Source: Streptomyces venezuelae
GTDB lineage: Bacteria; Actinomycetota; Actinomycetes; Streptomycetales; Streptomycetaceae
Length of the DNA stretch: 64,000 nucleotides
Assembly (NCBI RefSeq): GCF_008642315.1
Contig: NZ_CP029192.1
Location: 5,456,001-5,520,000 of the forward strand
Direction of reading: 5' to 3'
The translations under genes and the position numbers were made by a program. Shown here one piece after another: positions 45,901 through 53,769 of this stretch (positions within the stretch are counted from its first letter, which is position 1; each line of letters starts with the position of its first letter). The notes beneath the pieces are model-generated. The model saw only the letters and a list, made by a program, of their open reading frames with translations. It searched no databases and was not told the DNA's origin.

Positions 45901-46490
45901 TCGGCGAGGTAGTGCGAGGGGACGCTGACGGGCGCGTCCTCGTAGAGCATGGCTTCCGGGTACGCGAACGAGTGCCGCTCCCAGAAGGAGCGGCGGTAGA
46001 CCTTGTTCCACGCGGTGCGGTCGGTGAGCAGCGGCCGGAACCTCGACACGTGGGTGCGGAGCCGGGTCGCGGCGAAGGGCACGCGGTGGACGGGCGACTG
46101 GACGTGTCCGGCGGAGCGGAAGCGGGTCACGTTGCCCGCCGCGAAGTCCGAGCCCGTCTCGTCGAGCGTCTCGATCATCAGCGCGTACGCCGTCGTGGGC
46201 AGGGTGTCGTCACTGTCCACGAACGCGAGGTACTCGCTGCCGGGGGACATCTCCCGTACGCCCGTGTTGCGCGCCGCGCCCAGGCCCTTGTTCTCCTGGG
46301 ATATCAGGCGGAACCGCGGATCCGCCGCCGCGAAGGCCTCGGCGATGGCAGCGCTGCCGTCCGTCGACCCGTCGTCGACCATGATCACTTCGAAGTCCTG
46401 GAACGTCTGTGCGGCCAGGGACTCCAGGCACTCGTCGAGGTAGAGCTCGACGTTGTAGACGGGGACGACAACACTCAGCCGTGGCTGCAC
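42897..46490 (-). CDS. bifunctional GT2 - TagF-like glycerophosphotransferase
   Basis: Very large enzyme of 1197 residues. Residues ~1-230 are an intact GT2 domain (LSVVVPVYNVELYLDECLES, IMVDDGSTDGS, AFVDSDDTLP). The middle (~380-790) is beta-rich and linker-like. The C-terminal domain (~800-1190) is TagF-like: VGNTHFPRWLERR, VQTWHGTPLKRIGFDF (conserved His near residue 920), EAGYPRNDVLLAPDR, LYAPTWREDKQ and VTDYSSVMFDFAVTGRP. It probably adds sugars and polyol-phosphate units of a wall polymer on the cytoplasmic face. GTG 46490 is preceded by AGAAGGAG, and a good promoter lies at 46522-46551, so it starts a three-gene operon. Confidence 0.92.
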   Translation of the reverse strand: MQPRLSVVVPVYNVELYLDECLESLAAQTFQDFEVIMVDDGSTDGSAAIAEAFAAADPRFRLISQENKGLGAARNTGVREMSPGSEYLAFVDSDDTLPTTAYALMIETLDETGSDFAAGNVTRFRSAGHVQSPVHRVPFAATRLRTHVSRFRPLLTDRTAWNKVYRRSFWERHSFAYPEAMLYEDAPVSVPSHYLAESVDVLSEPIYNWREREIGERSITQNRTNPQGLIDRVRSIRMVRDFMLARVGDDPMYAEHLKVYDNNALAEEIPLFWKVLPGSDAAYQEAFLEHVGRLVREIGQDAVRALHVPHKLKLYLTVHRRMDELIAQLEFEKEHPGSIPVSGTLHPKADYPFLDPASPVPDAVLRLDQELRLRSRLDEAAWHDGKLWLSGWAFARQLGAESRSKAMKSLILKEKGSRRTVLVPARSHLDAEATVASGAEFRHADWAGFGATVNPSRLRHRGTWVDGVWYVRIAVAGTGSTPRRGPLYGAGTGSGQTPPAHWVTEDVRVAPQIQDGELAIRVETAHARALEVRAEGSHLVVRGILRTAPEGTARLRLRMRESGTILTAPLTLGVPHEGRVPFTAHVDTAALTDIRTNHERLRPTQAERSIARWDMSIEVVDASGDEPTSTRLALILDDREGFSGAQFTQADPTRTVYARRSPGGYLQFCDQPVQPLVDHVTVAPDGTVALTGSYPAQGTHALELVLRQTWSGHEYTFPAKAADGRFEARFVPAPTHRHAGETPLRAGFWWPSVQKPDGSRTAVQLAPPVHGDLPLEVEAHGKRIELQARQYDQLALMAHSELRPEERSRHRQTRLRTEAYPAARHEPLREAVLYDVFGGRMYGDSPRAIHEEMVRRALPVDHLWVVKDGQCEVPATAKAVRVHSPEYYEAMARSRYIVGNTHFPRWLERREGQQIVQTWHGTPLKRIGFDFDNDHFASTQYLQDLDRERHQWTMLLSPNKFSTPIMRSAFRFGGDVDGELLEAGYPRNDVLLAPDRAKRADKVRRALGLPDGKKVVLYAPTWREDKQRHRGGFLLDLRIDLAKARAELGDDHVLLVRPHAHIVEPVPGAGDGFVWDVASYPDIMDLLLIADVLVTDYSSVMFDFAVTGRPMLFFTYDLEHYRDRLRGFYFDFEKRAPGPLVPTSDELIAALKDIDATSAPYAEAYDAFRAEFCDLDDGGAAARVVDRMLAHRGASTA

Positions 46491-46521
46491 GCGTACTCCT
46501 TCTGTTGCTAAACGCTCCCAT

Positions 46522-46551
46522 AGTGTAAGGATCTGCGTATTGATGCGACAA
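46522..46551 (-). promoter_or_regulatory. promoter for the GT2/TagF operon
   Basis: On the minus strand -35 TTGTCG (46546-46551), an 18-bp spacer and -10 TACACT (46522-46527) stand in an AT-rich island, about 31 bases before the GTG start. The match to the housekeeping sigma consensus is good. Confidence 0.65.
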
Positions 46552-46589
46552 AAGGGATACGACCCTTGGGGTCCGCCAGGCGTGCGCGC

Positions 46590-47387
46590 CTACCCCTTCC
46601 CGCCGCCCGTGAAGCTCTCGTACTCCTTCAGGACCTCCGCCGTCGGCCCGTCCATGCGCAGCTCGCCCCGCTCCAGCCACAGCACGCGGTCGCAGGTGTC
46701 GCGGATCGACTTGTTGTTGTGGCTGACCAGGAAGACCGTGCCCGCGCGCTTGCGCAGCTCGCGGATGCGGGACTCCGAGCGCTTCTGGAAGGAGCGGTCG
46801 CCGGTGGCGAGGGCCTCGTCGATGAGCAGGACGTCGTGGTCCTTGGCGGCAGCGATGGAGAACCGCAGGCGGGCGGCCATACCGGAGGAGTACGTGCGCA
46901 TCGGGAGCGTGATGAAGTCGCCCTTCTCGTTGATGCCGGAGAAGTCGACGATGCCGTCGTAGCGCTCCTGGACCTGCTCGCGGCTCATGCCCATCGCGAG
47001 CCCGCCGAGGCGTACGTTGCGCTCGCCGGTCAGGTCGTTCATCATCGCCGCGTTCACGCCGAGCAGGGACGGCTGGCCGTGGGTGAAGATGCGGCCGTTC
47101 TCGACGGGCAGGAGCCCCGCGACGGCCTTGAGCAGCGTCGACTTGCCGGAGCCGTTCGTGCCGATCAGGCCGATGGCCTCGCCCTTGTGCGCGGTGAACG
47201 ACACCTTCTTCACGGCGTGCACCTTGCGCACGCCCGCCCGCGCCTCGGTCTTCTTCCGGCCCCCGATGATCCGGTTGAGCGCGGCGGTGGCGGTGCCGCG
47301 GCCCGCGCCGGTGCCGTGCACGCGGTAGACGATGTCGACGTCGTCGACGATGACGGTGGGGGCGCTGTCGTTCCTGGTCTCAGCCAC
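46590..47387 (-). CDS. ABC transporter ATP-binding protein, TagH-like
   Basis: ATPase subunit (265 residues) of an exporter for a lipid-linked surface polymer, acting with the permease encoded just upstream. Walker A GLIGTNGSGKSTLLK, a Q-loop region, the signature TYSSGMAARLRFSIA, Walker B VLLIDEALATGD and the switch His in LVSHNNKSI are all present. The atypical signature (SSGM) and the sequence around ALNRIIGGRKK, which precedes the ABC core, match the teichoic-acid/O-antigen exporter group. There is no C-terminal substrate-binding extension, as in TagH-like proteins of actinobacteria. It overlaps the permease gene by 8 bp. Confidence 0.92.
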   Translation of the reverse strand: MAETRNDSAPTVIVDDVDIVYRVHGTGAGRGTATAALNRIIGGRKKTEARAGVRKVHAVKKVSFTAHKGEAIGLIGTNGSGKSTLLKAVAGLLPVENGRIFTHGQPSLLGVNAAMMNDLTGERNVRLGGLAMGMSREQVQERYDGIVDFSGINEKGDFITLPMRTYSSGMAARLRFSIAAAKDHDVLLIDEALATGDRSFQKRSESRIRELRKRAGTVFLVSHNNKSIRDTCDRVLWLERGELRMDGPTAEVLKEYESFTGGGKG

Positions 47388-48300
47388 GGCCGTACGTCTC
47401 CTCTGCCTTCCAGAAGTAGATGAACCCGCCGATGCCGGCGAGCAGGGCCCAGCCGAGGGCCCAGGCCCACACGTGGTGCGGGAGCTGGTCGCGTTGGAAG
47501 CTGTCGATCAGCGCGAACCTCATGAGGTCGATGTACACGGCCGCCGGGTTGGATTCCAGGAGCACCTGCACGGCGTGCGGCAGATGCTGGTCCTTGAGGA
47601 CGGCGTCGATGCTCCACATCACCCCGGACACGTACATCCAGGTCCGCAGCACGAACGGCATCAGCTGCGCGATGTCCGGCGTCGTGCTGCCGAGCCGCGC
47701 CATGACGAGCGCCAGGCCGGTGTTGAACGTGAACTGCAGCGCGAGGACCGGGAGCACCAGCAGCCAGGAGGCGGTGGGCGGCACGCCGAAGCAGAGCAGG
47801 ATCACGAAGAGCGCGCACATGGAGAACAGCAGCTGCTGGAGCTGCTGCAGGCAGTACGAGATCGGCAGCGAGGCGCGCGGGAAGTGCAGGGCGCGGACCA
47901 GGCCGAGGCTGCCCGAGATCGCGCGGGTGCCCGCCATCACGGACTGCTGGGTGAACGTGAAGACGAAGACGCCGGTGACGAGAAACGGGACGTAGTCCTC
48001 CACATCCCGCTTGGTGTTCATCAGCACGCCGAAGATGAAGTAGTAGACCGCCGCGTTCAGGAGCGGGGTCATCACCTGCCAGACCTGGCCGAGCTTGGCC
48101 TGGCTGTACTGGGCCGTCAGCTTGGCCGTCGCGAAGGCGGTGATGAAGTGGCGGCGCTGCCACAGCTGCCGTACGTAGGCGGGCAGGGAGGGGCGGGCGC
48201 CGCTGACGGTCAGGCCGTGGAGGGCGGCGAGGTCGGCGGGGGAGAGGGTCGGTTCGGCGGGGTGCGCCGTGTGGGGCGGTGCGTCGAGGGCCTGGCTCAC
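47380..48300 (-). CDS. ABC transporter permease, TagG-like
   Basis: Membrane subunit (306 residues from GTG 48300) of the polymer exporter, ABC-2 type. It has a cytoplasmic leader of ~60 residues, then six hydrophobic segments: MTPLLNAAVYYFIFGVLM, YVPFLVTGVFVFTFTQQSV, and four further ones ending in the C-terminal ALGWALLAGIGGFIYFWKAE. QYSQAKLGQVWQVMTPLLNA is the hallmark of TagG/Wzm permeases. The alternative start at 48396 would place coding sequence over the promoter region shared with the TetR gene, so I prefer 48300. It is first in the exporter pair. Confidence 0.9.
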   Translation of the reverse strand: MSQALDAPPHTAHPAEPTLSPADLAALHGLTVSGARPSLPAYVRQLWQRRHFITAFATAKLTAQYSQAKLGQVWQVMTPLLNAAVYYFIFGVLMNTKRDVEDYVPFLVTGVFVFTFTQQSVMAGTRAISGSLGLVRALHFPRASLPISYCLQQLQQLLFSMCALFVILLCFGVPPTASWLLVLPVLALQFTFNTGLALVMARLGSTTPDIAQLMPFVLRTWMYVSGVMWSIDAVLKDQHLPHAVQVLLESNPAAVYIDLMRFALIDSFQRDQLPHHVWAWALGWALLAGIGGFIYFWKAEETYGRG

Positions 48301-48427
48301 GTCCGTTGCTTTCGCTCGGGGAGGCTGGGGCTGACGTCGGGACGGGCCCGTATCGTCGCAACGCCGAGAGTAGGACGTCGGTACGTCGGAACGCAACCGT
48401 ATCGTCGTCGCGCTTTATGCTGTCCGC
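48301..48427. promoter_or_regulatory. divergent promoter region with direct repeats
   Basis: Contains two identical CCGTATCGTCG copies (48348-48358 and 48397-48407) plus several ACGTCGG motifs. On the plus strand TATGCT (48416-48421) is a fair -10 located 7 bases before the TetR ATG, which implies a leaderless message. The repeats may be TetR-family binding sites controlling the exporter. Confidence 0.5.
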
Positions 48428-49048
48428 ATGACGACGAGCAGGCCGCAAGGTGAACAACCGCGCCGCAGGGCCCCCGCGGGGGCCGCCGTGCTGCGTGAGG
48501 ACGTGACCGAGGCGATCCGCGCCGCGGTCTTCGGGGAACTGGCCTCCGTCGGTTACGCGCGCATGTCGATCGAGGGCATCGCGCGCCGCGCGGGCGTCGG
48601 CAAGACGGCGGTCTACCGCCGCTGGCGCTCCAAGCTGCACCTCGTGCTCGACCTGGTGTCGGCGATAGCGGTCCAGGGGCTCCCGGCGCCGGACACGGGG
48701 TCGCTGGAGGGGGACTTGCGCCTGTTGTACGAGGTCACCTCACGCGCCCTGCGCCACCCCGTCGCCTCGCAGATCATCCCCGACCTCCAGGCCGAGGCGG
48801 CCCGCAATCCGGAGATCGCGGAGGCGTTGCAGAAGGCGCTGCGGGAGGGGCAGTACGGCGTCGCCAGCGGCATCGTGCGGGCCGCGGTGGAGCGGGGCGA
48901 GCTGCGCGACGGGATCGACGAGGAGCTGGCCCTCGACCTGCTGTCGGGGCCGCTCTACTGGCGCTCGGTGGTGGTGCGGGCCGACCTCCCCAAGGGCTAC
49001 CTGGGGAGGCTCGCGACGGCCACGGCGGCGGGGCTGCGGGCGCTCTGA
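48428..49048 (+). CDS. TetR/AcrR family regulator
   Basis: DNA-binding repressor-type protein of 206 residues, divergent from the TagG/TagH exporter genes. The helix-turn-helix lies at ~25-75 (VFGELASVGYARMSIEGIAR, AGVGKTAVYRRWRSKLHL). The C-terminal ligand-binding domain (~85-200) is all-helical (ALRHPVASQIIPDLQAEAAR, LALDLLSGPLYWRSVVVRAD) and fits the TetR C-terminal group that includes many Streptomyces regulators. No ribosome site precedes the ATG; a -10-like TATGCT just upstream suggests a leaderless transcript. Control of the exporter is inferred from position and the repeats between the genes. Confidence 0.9.
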   Translation: MTTSRPQGEQPRRRAPAGAAVLREDVTEAIRAAVFGELASVGYARMSIEGIARRAGVGKTAVYRRWRSKLHLVLDLVSAIAVQGLPAPDTGSLEGDLRLLYEVTSRALRHPVASQIIPDLQAEAARNPEIAEALQKALREGQYGVASGIVRAAVERGELRDGIDEELALDLLSGPLYWRSVVVRADLPKGYLGRLATATAAGLRAL

Positions 49049-49062
49049 GCCCGCCGGGCGTC

Positions 49063-49227
49063 CTACGCGCCGCGACGCCGCGTCAGCACCAGGAACGCGC
49101 CCGCCCCGAGCGCCGTGACGCCCGTGGCGACGCTGACCAGCACCTGTTGTACACCGTCGAGCGCGAAGCCGGTCGAGACGTTGACGACGATCGCGGCGGC
49201 GAGGACGAGCCAGAGCAGGGCCTTCAT
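49063..49227 (-). CDS. small membrane protein (54 residues)
   Basis: Short membrane protein with two hydrophobic segments: MKALLWLVLAAAIVVNVSTG and VLVSVATGVTALGAGAFLVL, ending in RRRGA. The ATG at 49227 has GGAAGG at good spacing; the longer in-frame extension is Pro/Arg-rich noise. Similar tiny two-helix proteins are common in Streptomyces and of unknown role. It lies convergent with the TetR gene and downstream of galE past a hairpin. Confidence 0.65.
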   Translation of the reverse strand: MKALLWLVLAAAIVVNVSTGFALDGVQQVLVSVATGVTALGAGAFLVLTRRRGA

Positions 49228-49334
49228 GGGGAGCTGCCTTCCGGGCGGGGCGGCCGGCGCCTCCTGCGGCGGCCTGCGCTGCGCTCCACTCTGTCCGCCG
49301 CGGGGCGGTCGGCACGATGGGGTGTCCACCCCGG

Positions 49335-49362
49335 CCGATGGTGTAGCGGGCTACACCATCGG
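49335..49362. terminator. perfect 12-bp hairpin downstream of galE
   Basis: CCGATGGTGTAG (49335-49346) and CTACACCATCGG (49351-49362) form a perfect stem with a CGGG loop, 12 bases past the galE stop. It lacks a U-run. It could equally be an operator for the small membrane protein gene. Confidence 0.65.
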
Positions 49363-49373
49363 ACCCAGGAGAC

Positions 49374-50366
49374 TCAGCGGTCGCCGCGCGCCGCCTCCGG
49401 GTGCTGCCGCATCCAGCCCGCCCACGCCGACGTGATCATGTCGCGCACGTCGCGCTTCGCGGACCAGCCGAGTTCCGCGGCGATGCGGTCCGCGGACGCG
49501 ACCACGCGGGCCGGGTCGCCGGGGCGGCGGGCCGTGACCTCGGCGGGGGTGGTGTGGCCCGTGGTCTCGTTGATGAGGGTCGTCATCTCGCGGACCGACA
49601 CGCCCTCGCCGCGGCCGATGTTGAGGGTCAGGTCCGTGCCGGGCGCGGCGGACGCGAGCCTGCGGGCCGTCGCCACGTGGGCCTCGGCGATGTCGACGAC
49701 GTGGATGTAGTCCCGTACGCACGTGCCGTCCGGCGTCGCGTAGTCCGCGCCGAAGATGCGCGGCGCCTCGCCCGCGGTGAGCCTCTCGAAGACCATCGGG
49801 ACCAGGTTGAAGACGCCGGTGTCGGCGAGGTCCGCGGAGGCCGCGCCCGCCACGTTGAAGTAGCGCAGGGACGCCGTCGTCAGGCCGTGGGCGCGGCCCA
49901 CCGCGCGGACCAGCCACTCGCCGGCCAGCTTCGTCTCGCCGTACGGGCTCATCGGCAGGCACGGCGTCTCCTCGGTGACGAGGTCGACGTCGGGCATGCC
50001 GTAGACGGACGCGGACGAGGAGAAGACGAAGTGGGCCACGTCGTCCGACGCGGCCACCGCCGACAGCAGGACCCGCAGGCCCTCCACGTTCTCGTGGTAG
50101 TAGTGCAGCGGCCGCTCCACGGACTCGCCGACCTGCTTCTTGCCCGCCAGGTGCACGATGCCGGTGATCCCGTGCTCCGCGAAGGTGCGGAGCAGCCGGT
50201 CGCCGTCGAGGACCGAGCCGGTCACCAGCGGCACCCCGGCGGGGACGCGCTCGGCGATGCCGGTGGACAGGTCGTCGTAGACCACGGCCCGCTCGCCCGC
50301 CTCCGTCATGGCGCGGACGACGTGCGCCCCGATGTATCCGGCGCCGCCGGTGATCAGCCAGGTCAT
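49374..50366 (-). CDS. galE: UDP-glucose 4-epimerase
   Basis: Cytosolic NAD-dependent short-chain dehydrogenase (330 residues) that interconverts UDP-glucose and UDP-galactose, and possibly the N-acetyl forms. The Rossmann loop is TGGAGYIGAHV at the N-terminus, the catalytic region FSSSASVYG with YGETK (Tyr-x3-Lys), and the substrate-side block LRYFNVAGA and DGTCVRDYIHVVDIAEAH are typical GalE. In this cluster it would supply galactosyl or GalNAc donor for the surface polymer, an inference from position. AGGAC lies before the ATG. It is separated from the upstream GT2 gene by 88 bp that include a GT-rich microsatellite. Confidence 0.94.
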   Translation of the reverse strand: MTWLITGGAGYIGAHVVRAMTEAGERAVVYDDLSTGIAERVPAGVPLVTGSVLDGDRLLRTFAEHGITGIVHLAGKKQVGESVERPLHYYHENVEGLRVLLSAVAASDDVAHFVFSSSASVYGMPDVDLVTEETPCLPMSPYGETKLAGEWLVRAVGRAHGLTTASLRYFNVAGAASADLADTGVFNLVPMVFERLTAGEAPRIFGADYATPDGTCVRDYIHVVDIAEAHVATARRLASAAPGTDLTLNIGRGEGVSVREMTTLINETTGHTTPAEVTARRPGDPARVVASADRIAAELGWSAKRDVRDMITSAWAGWMRQHPEAARGDR

Positions 50367-50390
50367 GGTCGTCTTGTCCTGTCTTGTCGC

Positions 50391-50418
50391 GAGTGCGTGT
50401 GTGTGCGTGTGTACGCGT
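50391..50418. repeat. GT-rich microsatellite
   Basis: An alternating GTGCGTGTGTGTGCGTGTGT-type tract lies in the short gap between galE and the upstream GT2 gene. Alternating purine-pyrimidine sequence can adopt Z-DNA. Confidence 0.7.
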
Positions 50419-50454
50419 GAGGTGCAGTGTCGCAGAGGCCTTGTTCGGCGCGCG

Positions 50455-52134
50455 TCAGCGGCCTCCGGCGCCCCGCACGGAGCGCAGGAGCCGGGTCAGC
50501 CGCCGCTTGGCGACGCCCGCCACGCCCCGCACGCCGGGGGCGAGCCGCACGGAGAGGTTCCCCGCCTGGGTGGCGTACGGCTGGACGAGCAGCACCCCGC
50601 GCCGCCTGCTCGGCACCACCGTCCGGCGCAGCAGCCCGGGCCCGGCGACGGCGTGCGCGGTCGAGTCGCGCGCCGTGCCGTCCTCGAAGAGGAGCCGCAG
50701 ACGGACGTCCCACACGGCGTTGTCGAGGGAGGCGAGGTCGAGGAGGACTTCGGCGGTCCACGTCTCCCCCGGCCGCTCGCCCGCGAACGCCGCCGTCCTG
50801 CGCATCCCGGGCACCCCGGTCTGCCGGTGCACCAGTTCCACGTCGACCGTGGCGGGCCCCGCGTCCGCCACCCGCCCGTACAGCTCGTGCAGCCGCAGCG
50901 TCAGCCGCGACCCGCCCGGGGCCGGGCGCAGCTCGCCGTCGACGGCGATGGGCAGCAGCCGCACGGGCCGCACCAGGAGGTGCTCCAGCGTGACCTGCGG
51001 GAGGTCCGCCGCCCAGACGGGCGTGCCGTCGGCCGCCCTAGGGTAGGGCGGCGCGAGCCGCGCCGGGCGGGCCGCGACCTGGTTGAGGCGGCTCAGGTCC
51101 CTCGGCTCGTCGGAGGCGAGGATCACGCGGGCGATGACCCGGCCCGGCGCGGGGGCCGCGTCGAGGTCGGCGGCGTCGAACGTCGCCAGGTACGCGCGTG
51201 TGAGGCCCCACCACTCGCGCCGGTACTCCTTGCCGCGCGCGGTGAGTTCCCGTGTGTACATGCGCAGGCTGTGGTCGACGAACTTGGCGCGCGCCGCCCG
51301 CGCGAGCCGCTTGCCGCCGGCGCCGTGCGCGTCCCGCAGGATGTCGACGGACTGGCGGTGCGCCTCCGTGCGGCCCTGCCAGTTGGCGATGTCGGAGCGG
51401 TCCAGGGAGATCGACAGGTTGGTGGCGGCGCGGCGCACGTGCCACACGTAGACCGTGTCGGGGACGAGGGCGATGCGCGGCGCGGCCGCCAGCATGCGCG
51501 CGGTGAAGACGAAGTCCTCGTAGACGAAGCGGCCTTCGGGGAAGCGGATGCCGTGCTCGCGCAGGAACGCCGTGCGGTAGAGCTTGTTGACGCAGAGCGT
51601 GTCGTGGACGAGGCGCGGGCGCAGCTCCGGGCGGGCCACGAGCTGCGGCTTGCGGTAGATCTCCGGCTGCCAGGGCACCTCGCGCCCGGAGGGCAGCTCG
51701 CGGCGCACGCAGAGTCCGGACGCGACCTCCGCGCCGTGCCTGCGCGCGGCGGTGAGCAGCGCGTCGACCGCGCCGGGCGGCAGCACGTCGTCACTGTCGA
51801 GGAACATCAGGTACGGGGCCTCGGCGGCGTCGATGCCGTCGTTGCGGGGGGTGCCGCAGCCGCCGCTGTTGGTGTCCCTGCGGATCACGCGCAGGCGCGC
51901 GTCGTCGGCCGCGAGTCCGGCCAGGATCTCCGCACTGGCATCCGTCGAGCAGTCGTCGACGGCGATCACCTCGTGGACGGCGGGACCCTGTGCGAGGGCG
52001 GAGCGCACGGCGTCCGCGAGGTGGGCCGCGTCGTTGTAACCGATCACGACGACAGAGACGACCGAGACGTCGGAGCCGGACGTGTTCGTGACAGGGGTGT
52101 TCTGGGCACTCGGGTGAGGCAGGATGCGGTCCAC
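50455..52134 (-). CDS. GT2 glycosyltransferase with C-terminal beta-rich domain
   Basis: Glycosyltransferase of ~559 residues. GT-A motifs are intact: VSVVVIGYNDAAHLADAVRS, IAVDDCSTDAS and MFLDSDDVLPPGA. FVYEDFVFTARMLAAAPRIA and later helices match the other GT2 enzymes of the cluster. A beta-rich module follows (~375-520: LRLHELYGRVADAGPATVDV, LRLLFEDGTARDSTAHAV), then a basic tail. Start choice is uncertain: GTG 52134 lies 7 bases after a TAAAAT box and could be leaderless; TTG 52161 directly follows the stop of the upstream gene. Acts on the cytoplasmic side; sugar and acceptor unknown. Confidence 0.85.
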   Translation of the reverse strand: MDRILPHPSAQNTPVTNTSGSDVSVVSVVVIGYNDAAHLADAVRSALAQGPAVHEVIAVDDCSTDASAEILAGLAADDARLRVIRRDTNSGGCGTPRNDGIDAAEAPYLMFLDSDDVLPPGAVDALLTAARRHGAEVASGLCVRRELPSGREVPWQPEIYRKPQLVARPELRPRLVHDTLCVNKLYRTAFLREHGIRFPEGRFVYEDFVFTARMLAAAPRIALVPDTVYVWHVRRAATNLSISLDRSDIANWQGRTEAHRQSVDILRDAHGAGGKRLARAARAKFVDHSLRMYTRELTARGKEYRREWWGLTRAYLATFDAADLDAAPAPGRVIARVILASDEPRDLSRLNQVAARPARLAPPYPRAADGTPVWAADLPQVTLEHLLVRPVRLLPIAVDGELRPAPGGSRLTLRLHELYGRVADAGPATVDVELVHRQTGVPGMRRTAAFAGERPGETWTAEVLLDLASLDNAVWDVRLRLLFEDGTARDSTAHAVAGPGLLRRTVVPSRRRGVLLVQPYATQAGNLSVRLAPGVRGVAGVAKRRLTRLLRSVRGAGGR

Positions 52135-52161
52135 AGGGGAAATTTTAGGGGTTGCTGGCAA

Positions 52162-53769
52162 TTATCCGATTAGAGGGGCATTCGTGGGCGTGGACCCGTC
52201 CCGATGCATACCTTTCGGACCGCCCGCTCGCCCTTTCGGACCGCCCACGCGCGCGAGCACCTCTCCCGTACGCGGACTCCAGCCCACGACCACGGCCTCG
52301 GACGGAACCTGCTGGTCACGGCTGAGCAGCAGCCACCGCACGTCGTAGCGGCGGACGATCGCCGAGCGCTCGGCGCGCGTCGACCCCGGGTCGAGGTAGG
52401 TCCGCACGGCCGCCAGGCGCCGGTTGCGCACGTCCTCTTCGAGCGAGGCGTCCGGCCAGGCGGGGGCGACGAGGTTGGCGCCGTAGCCGGGCACGGAACG
52501 GGTCGGGTAGTAGCCGTTGGTCAGGACGACGTCGCCCCGGTGCATGTGACCGACCGCCCACCCGTACCCCGGCCAGCGCGGCGGCTGGTCGAAGCCGATG
52601 GGGTCCAGGGCGCGCGGCACGACGGCGCCCGCCTGGATCTGGAAGAACCCGACGCAGGCCCCGAGCGCCGCCGCCCCGGCGAGCGCGCCGCGCCGCCACC
52701 CCCAGGCGCGCGGCGCCGCGAGCTCGATGGCCAGCGCGAACTGGAGGGGCACCAGGGTCAGGCCGAGGATGCGGCCGTACGTGTAGTGGCCGCTGAGCCA
52801 GCCGTACGCGACGACCGCGCAGTCCAGGGCGAACATCAGGACCAAGGGGTCCCTGCGGTCCCTGCGGAAGCGCAGCCACAGGGCGGGCAGGCCGAGCAGG
52901 GCCAGCCAGAAGCGCTGCGGCATCTCGGTGTAGAGCTGGCGGTGGATCCAGTCGACGGACTCGTCGCCGACGAGGGAGAAGACGCTGTAGTACGGCCAGA
53001 GCGCGCCGATCACCGCGGCCGTCACGGCGGTCGCCGCCCAGCACCGCACGCGGCGCCCGACCGCGATCCCCGCCGCGCGACCCGAGGCGGCGAACGCGAC
53101 GACCCCGATCACCGCCCCCACCGACGAGATGGGGTGGACGAGCAGGATCAGCCCGCACAGGGCGCCCAGTCCCGCGTACGGCCACCAGTCGCCCCGCGCG
53201 TCGCGGGTCAGGGCCCCCGCCCAGGCCCACGCCCAGAACGTCAGGCCGATCGCGAACGTCGACGGGTATCCGAGGTTCCCCGTCATCGACATCAGCCCCA
53301 GATAGCCGCTCCACCACGCCATCCGGGTGCCCCACAGCAGCACCATCGCGAACAGAGCGAGGACCGGCGCCCACGGGCGGGGCGTCAGGACGCGGACGAA
53401 GCGGCCGATGCCGGTGAGGAGGACGAGGAGGTTCAGCGGGCCCGCGAGCTTCACGACCTGCCAGCCCGCGAGGCCCGTGGCCTTCGCGAACAGGCCCTGC
53501 GCGACGGCGTACGGCGAGTAGTACGCGCTGCCCTCGCCCGGCAGGGCCGCCATCGGGTGCGCGGGATGGAGGAGGTTCTCCTTCAGGCGCTCGACGACCG
53601 CCGCGTGCTGGCCGAAGTCGCAGCACATCGGCACCCGCCAGAACGCGAGCGACATCACCAGCCAGAACAGCCCGCCGAGGACGAGGTACGGCGTGGGGCG
53701 ACGGCGACCGCCGCCGCCGAGCGCCGTCGCGCCGTGGCAGGCACGGCGCGTGAGCAGCGCCCCGCTCAC
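52162..53769 (-). CDS. GT-C-like multi-pass membrane glycosyltransferase
   Basis: Integral membrane protein of 535 residues, paralogue of the 30762-32264 protein. About eleven hydrophobic segments span residues ~25-420. The first outer loop has CDFGQHAAVVERLKENLLHP followed by SAYYSPYAVAQGLFAKATGL, matching the D-x-G-x-H-A-A-x-V-E-R-L loop of the paralogue, and the C-terminal soluble part ends RRYDVRWLLLSRDQQ as in the paralogue's RRYGVRWVVSYPG. It probably uses a polyprenyl-phosphate sugar to decorate the polymer or another extracytoplasmic acceptor. Its ATG overlaps the stop of the upstream TagF fusion, and its stop abuts the next gene. Confidence 0.75.
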   Translation of the reverse strand: MSGALLTRRACHGATALGGGGRRRPTPYLVLGGLFWLVMSLAFWRVPMCCDFGQHAAVVERLKENLLHPAHPMAALPGEGSAYYSPYAVAQGLFAKATGLAGWQVVKLAGPLNLLVLLTGIGRFVRVLTPRPWAPVLALFAMVLLWGTRMAWWSGYLGLMSMTGNLGYPSTFAIGLTFWAWAWAGALTRDARGDWWPYAGLGALCGLILLVHPISSVGAVIGVVAFAASGRAAGIAVGRRVRCWAATAVTAAVIGALWPYYSVFSLVGDESVDWIHRQLYTEMPQRFWLALLGLPALWLRFRRDRRDPLVLMFALDCAVVAYGWLSGHYTYGRILGLTLVPLQFALAIELAAPRAWGWRRGALAGAAALGACVGFFQIQAGAVVPRALDPIGFDQPPRWPGYGWAVGHMHRGDVVLTNGYYPTRSVPGYGANLVAPAWPDASLEEDVRNRRLAAVRTYLDPGSTRAERSAIVRRYDVRWLLLSRDQQVPSEAVVVGWSPRTGEVLARVGGPKGRAGGPKGMHRDGSTPTNAPLIG

